NCBI GenBank assembly: GCA_964007475.1
Contig: OZ023273.1
Span: 101,784,533 to 101,848,532 of the forward strand
Direction of reading: 5' to 3'
Length of the DNA: 64,000 nt
DNA from: Hybos culiciformis
Lineage: Eukaryota; Arthropoda; Insecta; Diptera; Hybotidae
Position 1 is the first letter of the stretch; each line of letters starts with the position of its first letter. The position numbers and the translations under genes are program-made. Under the pieces are notes generated by a model. That model worked only from the letters and a program-made list of their open reading frames with translations. It was not told where the DNA came from and did no database searches. This document shows positions 55,802 through 64,000 of this stretch, in pieces.

Positions 55802-56586
55802 TAGGGTTACCAGATATTCCCCACTAAAAAGCGGGACAAAAAGAATTTTTTTACAAAATTAATAAAATTTATTAAAATAAATATAAAAAAAAGGACCGTA
55901 ATAATGGTAACAAGGTCAAGTACGTAATTAAATAATATCTTAAAATTAATAACTCAAATTAGGAACAAAAGATATAAATATTCATTTCATTTACTTGCCG
56001 AAGCAACTGCAGATTTGTGTTTCTGACTTTGAATGTGATTTTTAATGTCGGATAAACAATGACTTATACTAAAACTTGAATTGCAATCTCTACAATACGC
56101 TTCCGTATCAATTTTGCCTTTTTTAATAAAAGGAAATTCTGTAGTACATTTTTCTAGAAATTGGCACTTTCTCTTTGGCATGTTGAACTTGAAGGTATAA
56201 AATAAATCTAATAATATATAAAATGAAATTAGTAAACCAAATTTTATATATAAAAGATGCTAACTAACAAAAATTGGTACCAGCCAAATTTCAGCCAAGT
56301 CTTGCAGCTAAATAAACAAAAACAAAAATGTATTAATAAACAAATACTACCCTGCAATATCTTTATAGGCTGGATTGATGTATTGTAGGATCGAGAATTA
56401 GAAAAATGAAAGGAAAGCGTAACATAACCTGAACAAATTGGCACATTTTTTATAAATTTATTAATTTTTTTTGGTCAAAAATGTTAAACCGGGACAATTG
56501 AGCGTCCCGAGAACCTTTTTCGGGACGTCACGAAACGACATGAAAACCGGGACAATCCCGGAAAACCGGGACTTCTGGCAACCCTA
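55802..56586 (-). mobile_element. hAT-type deletion derivative with BED-finger remnant
   Basis: The 785 bp element has ends tagggttaccagat (left) and tagggttgccagaa (right, inward). It is flanked by a perfect 8 bp duplication gccctagg (55794-55801 and 56587-56594). It landed on the very edge of another hAT element. It keeps the first exon-like part of a transposase on the minus strand. Confidence 0.9.
55987..56181 (-). pseudogene. hAT transposase N-terminal remnant (BED-type zinc finger)
   Basis: The 64-residue frame starts MPKRKCQFLEKCTTEFPFIK and has C30-x2-C33 and H49-x5-H55 (YCRDCNSSF ... HIQSQKH). This matches the BED-like DNA-binding finger at the start of many hAT transposases in arthropods. 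The catalytic RNase-H-like domain and dimerisation region are absent. The element is therefore non-autonomous. Confidence 0.75.
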
Positions 56587-58529
56587 GCCCTAGGGAATGC
56601 AAAACCGGTTTTTTGGATCCCGGAAATCAGGAAATGCGCCTGTTTTCGAATTTCAAAAAATTCGGAATTCAAAATGCTAAATTCCGAATTTTTCGAATTT
56701 GGTGGAACTTTTACTGGCGGGAATTTTGACCAATTGTTTATTTTTTTTTTATTATTTAGACATAAAGCATTAAAATTCACAAAAATTGAAATCTAAGTAG
56801 CTATCGCAAGTCTGCAAATACGTAAAACTTTTTTTCACATTAATCAACATTAACAAAATAAGTTGGAGTTCAGCGATTTATTTGGAATTCGAAGTGAAAT
56901 TAAATTTTGCGATCAAGGGGGCCCCCCGAGGAACACTTTTGGAAAATCTCTAATATAACTTATTAACAATGCTGCAGGAACATTTTCAATAAAAATTCGA
57001 TTAAAACTCAATGTTAAAACATTGGATACTTTGTGTTTCAAATTTTTATTTTTCCATTCAGTTTATTCACTTTCGGTTTATTGAAAAGTATAAAATTTTA
57101 TTTTAATAAAAAATATTTCATAATTTAATTTGTTATAATGTTTTGAACTAAATAAACTAATATTTATGTTAAAGAATAATTTAATTTAATTTTTTAATAT
57201 ATTTTAATTTTTATATGAAATTCCGGAATAAACCGAAATCCGGATTTCATTTCAAGACAATTCCAAAAATCCGGAATTAAATTTTTATTAAAAAAATGCA
57301 TTCCCTAGTCCGCCCCCCGTGGTGGTCGCGGGGTATGATCAATCAATTTTTTGTTACGAAATTTACGTGTTTAATCGTTTCCTCTTTTTATTTACCAAAT
57401 TTGAATGAAATTCTTTGTTACGAAATTTGTGTGTAATCATTTTCTCTTTTTACGTACCAAATTTGAATGAAATCGGAAATAAATTTTTTGTTACGAAATT
57501 TGGGTGTGATCAGTTCCTCTCTTTACATACCAAATTTGAATGAAATCGGACGAACTTTTGAAGTGGGCCCTAAGGGAAGGTCGCTAGGTAGGAGGCCAAT
57601 CAAATTTGAAAATAGCCTATAACGACCCTCGATCTGAGACAAAGAAATAGTGTAAGTTTGAAAACGATCGGCTGAGCGGTTTAGGTACCTATTCGGAATA
57701 GACAAACAGACAAACAGCGTTTCTGTTTCATATGATAGAATTTCACTAATTCGAAAAGGAAATAAACTAAATAAATATTAACAACAAAATCAGTTGATCT
57801 TTAATTCTGTTATTGTACATTTTTTTAATTCTATCTATATGGTTTTTTTTTTGTTTTTTGCTTTCCACCATCGTTAGTATTTTGTTATGTGTGTGTAGTA
57901 TCGCTATTTTATTTTCGTAAATACATGCTACATGCTACAACGTATTATATTTCCCTGCTTTTATATTTGTTTTTACTTTTTAACATACTACATTCTGTGG
58001 TTATTACCCCTCTTTTGCAGCGTTGTGGCTTTTATTTATCGTGACGCAGCACATACTATATTCTGTCTTCTTTTTTCCCCTATTTTGATCAAAAATTTTT
58101 AACAATACCTCGCTAAAGAAGTTAAACTTCAAAAAGGAAAAAAAAATGGCCGCGGCTCTGATGTCATTGATATCCAATTTCCATATATTGTTCCATATAT
58201 TGTTGTTGTTTTTTTCATTTTTTCTTTTTTAAATGCAAATTTTATATAGAAAAATTGAACAGCTGGATATCACTTACGTCACTTGACATTTCTCATAAAA
58301 ATCACGTTTTACGCAACCTGTATGGATAGATCTTGATAAATTTCAAATATTAATAACAAAGCTGCCAGAGTAGGATTTTCTTTCCTTAAATTTAGAGGAT
58401 TTTATTATATCTGGAAAAAATTATGAACAAAAAATTATTGTACAAGAAAAATCTCAGGAAATTTGCGGAATTTTTTTCATCTGGCATGTTTTTTTTTTTG
58501 ATTTGACAATTAGAATGACAGAACTTGAA

Positions 58530-58618
58530 TTTCAAAATTTTTTTTGTTGTTGTGAATTTCAAATACACGCTCTGAGGCGTGTATTTGAAATTCACAACAA
58601 CAAAAAAAAATTTGAAAT
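58530..58618. repeat. Near-perfect hairpin inside the right arm of the 3.4 kb element
   Basis: Arms of about 42 bp end at aaatacacgc and gcgtgtattt, with the 6 bp loop tctgag at about 58571-58576. It has no counterpart in the left arm of the element. Confidence 0.85.
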
Positions 58619-59124
58619 TTTACACTAACAAAATACATTAGGAATTTGAAATTCAGAATTTGAAATTTTTAAATTTTTTTAAGGGTGAAGCACTATTATG
58701 AAAATCAGTTTTGAAAATTCAAAACAAACAAAAAACATCCATATGAAAATTGTGCTGCTTCTGAATATCTGAAGCAGTGCATTTTTCTATACATTCAAAA
58801 ATCCCATAACAAAAAAAATTTCCCCGTATTTGTTTTTCAATTTTTCATACAGCCGCACTGCTTCTGTGGCAGTGCATTTTTCCTTATGCTAGAGATAGAG
58901 TCGACGTAATTCACGCGCGTGTACGCACGTAAAAAATCAAATTGTATGAAAATGTATGAGACCGGCTATACGCAACGACGTAAAACGTAGCTTACGCGCG
59001 TAAAAGTTGAAATATTTTAACTTTCCCAGTATTTTACGCCGTACATTGTGGAAATCATTTGTTTATAATTGTGTTGTTTATTTTGTTGTATTTAGAAAAA
59101 AAAAAATTTTACAAACAAATAATT

Positions 59125-59402
59125 ATTTAATAAAATAAAAAGTTCATAAATATAATTATATTCAAAAATAAAAATTAAATAATTATTTATTGCAAATTTA
59201 TTAAAATTTTTTATGTTTTATTAAGTTATAAATAAATTAAAAAGCATTATAAAAATATTACAAACAGAATATTTTTATAATGCTTTTTAATTTATTTATA
59301 ACTTAATAAAACATAAAAAATTTTAATAAATTTGCAATAAATAATTATTTAATTTTTATTTTTGAATATAATTATATTTATGAACTTTTTTATTTTATTA
59401 AA
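59125..59402. repeat. Long AT-only palindrome
   Basis: Two arms of about 135 bp (59125-59259 and 59268-59402) are reverse complements with one A/T run length difference. The loop is 8 bp (acaaacag). It lies in the left part of the level 1 element. Confidence 0.9.
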
Positions 59403-59825
59403 TACAATAATTAAAAACTAAAAGATAATAATTAAAAACTAAAATTACTTAAAAAAAATTTTAAAGAAAAAATAATAATTAAAATAAAAATTGGATGACA
59501 TTTTTCTCTTTTGTTTTTCGCATGTGAACGGCGTTGAGCATAAAGCTTGATTTACACAATGGCTAAAAATGGCAAAAAAAAAAGATCCCAAAACAAAACA
59601 GGACAGAAGATACAAAAACTAATAAGTTAGAGCAGTACGAACAGAGTCATCTTTTTTTTTTTTTTGGTATCTTTTTTTGTAATCTTTTTTTATAGCAAAA
59701 AAAAAAAAGATGAACTAGTTCGTCTTTTTTTATAGTTTACGTCTTTTTTTTTCTAGGCGCGTAAATAAAATTTATGTTATAATTTGAATTTTATAGTTTC
59801 TGAAAAATTATTATTGTATTTCTAA

Positions 59826-60801
59826 CCTGGGGGTTACACTTGCTGAAAAAAAAATCATGATTTTTTTGAATGTATGTGTGAAATTTTGTGTGAAAAAAAA
59901 TTAAGAAATAATCATGATGAAAAATCATGCTTAAAAAAAATCAGTGTTGATTTTTTCTGTCAAAAGGAAAATTTTTGGCTGCCAAAGAAAAAAGTAAACT
60001 CTTGAAAGTGCAAACAACAATTATAAAAGCGGTTTGTTATTACGGGATTTGAATTTGAATGTTGAAATTTAAAAAAATCTATGTGAATTATTTATTAAAT
60101 AAATAAAATAACTTACTTTAAAAAACAAGATATTTTATTGAAAAAGGTGAAGTTTATAAAAACTAAGAACTTAGTAAAAAAAGAGAAAATAGAAAAAACA
60201 TGTCGAAAAGATTTTATAAGGAAGAAATATTAAAATTTATAAATTTATACAGGGAGCACGAATGCATCTGGAACATGAAGTCTAATGCGTTGTTTATAGC
60301 TACCACAGTAAAGTAATTTTTGGAGGAATGTTCCGGAAACCTATTCACAGCTAATTTTATCTGAAAGTAAAAAATCAAATGCAAGAAATATAAAAAAAAA
60401 ACAAAAAAAATATTTTTGACAGGAAAGGTACTGTAAAAAAATATTATGATAGGTAGGAAACATAATGAAAAAGAAACAAAAAAATAATTTTATGAAGTAA
60501 TGAAATTTTTCAGATATCAAAAAAAAATAAATTCAATTTTCTTAGTTATTTGAAAATATTTTTAAAAAATTTTTTTTACGAAAAATAGATAAAATTAATA
60601 TCTTCATTTTCAGTAAATTTGCTTAAATATAAATAGAATAATAACATAGAAAAACGGTTTTTACGGTATCATTTTTTCAGATAGGTCAATTAGCTATAAA
60701 CAACGCATAAGCCAGTATGATTTTTGACTCATAAAAATTTCACACTACATTAAAAAAAAATTATAATTATGATTTTTTTTTCAGCAAGTGTAACCCGCAT
60801 G
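59826..60801. mobile_element. TIR element, level 3 of the nest
   Basis: The ends cctgggggttacacttgctg (left) and catgcgggttacacttgctg (right, inward) match at 18 of 20 bases, then continue into an A run and atcat. A TAA duplication flanks it (59823-59825 and 60802-60804). It is 976 bp including the innermost element. Confidence 0.82.
60286..60707. mobile_element. TIR element, level 4 (innermost)
   Basis: The ends tgcgttgtttatagcta match perfectly in inverted order. A TAA duplication flanks it (60283-60285 and 60708-60710). It is 422 bp. A diverged relative seems to lie at about 61840-62100. Confidence 0.85.
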
Positions 60802-61427
60802 TAAATTTGCTATAAAATTTGTTTATGTTTTGTGCTATAAAAGGAAAAAAATTATTAAATTTCTGTCTACTTCTTTCACATGGTTGTTGTTGTTGTTTAT
60901 TTATCGCTTTCTCGTTCTAGTTTGACTAGAAAAAATTAAAAGATTACAAATTTAGCCATTGTGTAAATCACGCTTAACAGGTAAAAAAAACAGGTTTTTT
61001 TTTTTTTTTTAACGCGCGCATACGCGCGTGAATTACGTCGACTCTATCTCTAGCATTATATTCAAGTCATAGAAAAAAACTTAACAGCAATAAAAATGTA
61101 TTAAATTATTCATGAAAATAAAAATCTCTGCACTGCGAAATTCGCAGTTCCAAAAATTCTGTTAAATTGATTTCTGCACCTATTTTTGAAAAGTATTTTC
61201 TAAAAATTTCAAAAGCCTGAAAGTAGGCTACTGTTGTTTATTAAAATTTTAGAGACAATTGCATAGCATAGCAATTTCATTTAAAAATTAATTTTAAAGT
61301 AAAAAAATTCAGAGCTAACAAAAATTTTTTTTATGAGCTCAATTTTTTGAAATTTCTTGAGGGTGCTGCAGTGTCGCAGCACCTATGTACGAGCCCGCTG
61401 GAGCTTTCATACTTGATAATAATAGCG

Positions 61428-61777
61428 TTTCTGCACTGGCAGTCTTAATATCGGCTCTTGCGAAAGACGTCTTTCTTTCGTCTTTTGCCATATACAAAAA
61501 AATGCAAGAGCCGAAAGAAAGACTCATCAAAGTACATACTTTGTCGCTTTGCAGCTTGTAGGTTGTTATTTTTTGTTGTTTTTTTGCCTTAAATTAATTG
61601 TTTCATTGTGGTTACACTTATTTCTGTCAATAATAACAAAAAGAACATTAAATTCACAAACAATGAAAATTTGTTTTTTTTGCTGTCAAAAGTAAGTAGA
61701 AAGAGAGTCCCTTTGGCAGTGTGTACAACTTTTTCATAAGACTGCTTTAAGACGTCTTAATATTGCCAGTGCAGAAA
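61428..61777. mobile_element. Short TIR element, relative of the repeat upstream of Rpn11
   Basis: The ends tttctgcactggca (left) and tgccagtgcagaaa (right) are exact complements, and the match continues weakly into tcttaatat. A clear target duplication could not be settled (ATA is possible). The left half matches the repeat at 47561-47735. Confidence 0.7.
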
Positions 61778-61839
61778 GGATATTAATAAGTGGAAAAATT
61801 TGGGAATGCCGGAAAAAAATATAGGTGTGAACAAGGTAT

Positions 61840-62100
61840 TAGATATTTATGCCTTCAGCACAGCTACTACCCCATACCAGCTTTGGAAACCTATTCACAT
61901 CTAGTTTTCAAAAAAATCAACTGCAAAGACATCAACTTATATTTCTGAAAAATTCTTTTTACAAAAAATCTAAAAAATTAATATCTTGCGTCCGTGTAAG
62001 TACCTACCAGTGAAATAATTTAGAAATAACGGAAAAAATCGGTTTTTGCGGTAGCTTTTATTCAGGTAGTCAAATTGCGTCAAATTTCATATAGGTATCT
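61840..62100. repeat. Diverged relative of the level 4 element
   Basis: It shares, in order, ggaaacctattcacatctag, an aaaaattaatatctt stretch, cggtttttgcggta and tcaggtagtcaaatt with the interior of the element at 60286-60707. Its own ends are not defined. Confidence 0.55.
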
Positions 62101-62577
62101 CAACAGCTGTTCTCTGTTCATTTGCGTAGTAGGTTCTTTGCACAGACCGCACAGATCTTTTTTTTTCTGAACCGTCAAATTGCTTTTACTTCACAAAATT
62201 ATCAAAAGTTCTTATATGGGATCCGCATTATAGCTTTAGAACTTGCATAATGCTTATCCTGCATTAAGAACTTGCATAAGCTCATTTTTTTCAATATAAA
62301 AAAATAAACATAAAAGAACTTGCATATGCTCTTATGCAAGTTTAAAAAAAAACAAGTTGCCAAGTTTTTTACTCTTTTGCGCAAATTTTCTCTGGAATGT
62401 GAGCACTGTTTTTTTTTCGTTTGTATTATTATTTTAGACATATTCCTTCATAAAATTTTAATTATTTTAGTTTGTTTACATTTATTTTTTCTAGCTTTCA
62501 AAAAAATAAAGTGTGAACGGATTTCTTTAATGTAGGATAAGAAACTTACCTTAGAATATAGTTTGGAAAGGCTATTA

Positions 62578-62983
62578 TGCCTTGTTCAGACAATGAAATC
62601 TTATCATGATAATCTTACTTTTTGTGATTATCATTCTTTTTTTCATGATTTGCTCATACAAAAAAATTGTCATCGGAAATCATGATTATCGAAAATCATG
62701 AAAAATTTCAGGGATGAGTTTATAGTTTTTTACCATCCATGTTACCCATTTCCACTCATTCCTTTTTTATTTTTGACTTTTATTTTTGACATATTTTCTT
62801 TATTTACAAAATATAAAAAATTTGAGTAGCAAATAATATTTATGTTTTTATTTTGTTTGCTTTCTTGTAGTTTACTTTTTTTGTTTTCGTTCATAATCGT
62901 GTTCACACAGGTTTTTAAAGTATGATTATCTACACCAAATCAAGATTACGAAATCATGATTTAGTCGTTGTCTGAACAAGGCA
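62578..62983. mobile_element. TIR element with TTA duplication
   Basis: The ends tgccttgttcagacaa are exact inverted copies. TTA flanks both sides (62575-62577 and 62984-62986). It is 406 bp and rich in atcatgat. This is the same TWA class as the nested group, with a different terminal sequence. Confidence 0.85.
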
Positions 62984-63369
62984 TTAGGTGAAAATTTTTA
63001 CCTTTTCCTGGAAATATTTTAAGGTGTGAACAAGGTACGTTTTATGGTCGTAAGGAAATGTCACTTCAAATCGAGTCGACTAATATGCAGTCGATTGGAA
63101 ATTTTGACAAATCAGTCAACGTAGATGATTATGATTATTGTCTCCCTCTGTAAAAAAATTAGGTCTGTTAAGAAAAAAAAAACAAAAGAGGAGTATTTGT
63201 TTTTGTTATTATAATAGTGAAGTGAAGTCGTACGTAACAGACGCCGACGCCGACAAGGAAAATACGCCGTGCGCTGACCGCCGCAAACCATTTTTTTGTT
63301 CGCCGCCGCAAAACATTTTTTTCGAGATTTCAGTGCGTACGCCTTGCGCCGCATTTTTATATTTTGTAT

Positions 63370-63994
63370 CGGCGTGCTAAAAATTTTTCTAATATTTTTT
63401 TGGTTAATTTTCTTTTTTTCGTTTTTTTTTTTTTTTTTTTTCGTTTTTTTTTTCTTTTTTTTCGTTTTTTTTTTTTTTGGTGTAATTGCCGTTTCCTTGA
63501 AATTGTCAGAATGGCCTGAAACTTGGAGGGGGGGTAGAGGCGGTGCCCAAACTTCCAAAACTGAAATCAGTTTTTGGGGCTCGGGCCCCGTTTCGCAGAT
63601 AGAGCCCCCCAAAGTTTTCATACATTTTGTATGGGCAATTTTTTTTTTTTTGCTCGATTTGCCCCATTTTTTTTGTAGAGAGTGTAGGGGTACCCCAAAA
63701 CAAGAAGGGGGGGTGGGGGGCGGCGGGCGGGCGGTCTGGTGGTTGGTCAGTGGGATTTGCGGCGCCCAAAATGTATGAAAACTTTGGGGGGCTCTATCTG
63801 CGAAACGGGGCCCGAGCCCCAAAAACTGATTTCAGTTTTGGAAGTTTGGGCACCGCCTCTACCCCCCCTCCAAGTTTCAGGCCATTCTGACAATTTCAAG
63901 GAAACGGCACTTTAGCCTTTTTTTTTTCGTTTTTTTTTTTTTTTTTTTTGCTCTTTCTTTTTTTTTTTTTTTTTGCTTTTTTTTTAGCACGCCG
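63370..63994. mobile_element. Outer inverted repeat around GC-rich foldback DNA
   Basis: The ends cggcgtgctaaaaa (63370) and tttttagcacgccg (to 63994) are complements. Between them are long T runs on both sides and the inverted repeat at 63488-63908. Target duplication not seen. Confidence 0.6.
63488..63908. repeat. GC-rich long inverted repeat
   Basis: Arms 63488-63629 and 63768-63908 (about 141 bp) are almost perfect complements, from gccgtttccttgaaattgtc inward to catacatttt. The 138 bp centre contains gtggttggtcagtgggattt, whose complement is found at about 12292-12320. G and C runs make this the most GC-rich part of the window. Confidence 0.9.
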
Positions 63995-64000
63995 GTAACG

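Larger units (their letters stand above)
55798..57307. mobile_element. hAT-type element containing a second hAT element
   Basis: The ends are tagggaatgca (left, split by the inner insertion) and tgcattcccta (right, 57297-57307). A perfect 8 bp duplication gtccgccc flanks it at 55790-55797 and 57308-57315. The first four bases lie left of the inner element and the rest resumes at 56591. Its own length without the insert is about 720 bp. The interior has paired ccggaatt / aattccgg words and no coding frame. Confidence 0.8.
55600..57600. repeat. Sub-repeats with accaaatttgaatgaaatcgg core
   Basis: Units read tttgttacgaaattt-gtgt, aatcgtttcctcttttt-cgtaccaaatttgaatgaaatc and gacgaacttt-gaagt. 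They occur at about 55612-55700, 55713-55790, 57345-57412, 57413-57478 and 57487-57560. The last is followed by gatcggctgagcggttta and gacaaacagacaaacag. The first two and the last three are separated by the inserted hAT elements. Confidence 0.75.
55312..58693. mobile_element. 3.4 kb element with about 80 bp terminal inverted repeats
   Basis: The left end (55312 onward, agtgcttcacccttaaaaaa) and the right end (up to 58693) are near-perfect reverse complements for about 80 bp. Both continue through ttcaaattctgaatttcaaa and ttttgttagtgtaa. Weaker symmetry continues inside (ctatacaggttgcgta at 55455 against tacgcaacctgtat at 58311). A TA dinucleotide flanks both ends, so a TA target duplication is possible but not proven. 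It contains a pair of nested hAT elements and sub-repeats, and no transposase of its own. Confidence 0.75.
59544..60974. mobile_element. TIR element, level 2 of the nest
   Basis: The ends agcttgatttacacaatggc (left) and agcgtgatttacacaatggc (right, inward) differ at one base. A TAA duplication flanks it (59541-59543 and 60975-60977). It is 1431 bp, including the two inner elements. Confidence 0.82.
58887..61055. mobile_element. TIR element, level 1 of a four-level nest
   Basis: Ends are tgctagagatagagtcgacg (left) and its complement at the right; the match continues to acgcgcgt, over 30 bp without error. A TTA duplication flanks it (58884-58886 and 61056-61058), as in PIF/Harbinger elements (TWA). 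It is 2169 bp with three further elements inside. No transposase frame. Confidence 0.85.

Noticed and set aside
63112..63822. 236-codon minus-strand frame and overlapping frames
   Set aside because: They cover homopolymer runs and the inverted repeat; the Lys run and mirrored segments are repeat by-products.

Overview
The window looks like insect genomic DNA, most likely from a fly or midge. It is very AT-rich, its introns are spliced with GT/AG ends, and its one fully readable housekeeping gene (proteasome lid subunit Rpn11) is close to the dipteran form as I remember it. Three host genes can be reconstructed. (1) A minus-strand coiled-coil gene of eight exons (3737-14328) matches my memory of insect protein quick-to-court (qtc). 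(2) Rpn11 (48111-49245, plus strand, two exons) is complete. (3) The C-terminal two exons of an SLC35A-type nucleotide-sugar transporter resembling senju (51057-52234, minus strand) lie tail-to-tail with Rpn11; its N-terminal exons were not found. I recall qtc and senju being neighbours in Drosophila, which fits this grouping.

Everything else is AT-rich spacer or mobile DNA. From about 23.0 to 43.2 kb there is a nest of CR1/jockey-like LINEs. An old decayed LINE (D, 23.4-26.27 kb) probably resumes at 41.7-43.2 kb (E). Between its halves sits unclassified DNA, then LINE B (plus strand, PHD-finger ORF1 plus an EN-RT ORF2 of 987 codons, 3' tail at 40.39 kb). Inside ORF1 of B sits LINE A in the opposite direction, with both ORFs open. 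ORF1 of A carries a PHD finger and about 430 residues of Asn/Ser-rich repeat encoded by a 1.3 kb (GTT)n tract. A 2713 bp tandem duplication whose edge lies in a (CTG)n run copies the A/B junction.

From 43.2 to 47.8 kb there are repeats: a 107 bp satellite of 12 units, hairpins, a TGTACAA-motif array split by another element, and a hAT element with a perfect 8 bp target duplication. From 54.8 to 64 kb the DNA is a stack of small terminal-inverted-repeat (TIR) elements. Two hAT elements sit one inside the other within a 3.4 kb TIR element. Next to it is a four-level nest of elements, each flanked by a 3 bp TTA/TAA duplication (PIF/Harbinger-like). GC-rich foldback DNA at 63.4-64 kb shares a module with one in the first intron of qtc.

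The most noteworthy items are the four-level TIR nest, the prion-like Asn-rich domain in a LINE ORF1, the lack of an early AUG in the adjoining ORF2, and the 2.7 kb tandem duplication. All family names come from reading motifs by eye; no database search was possible.
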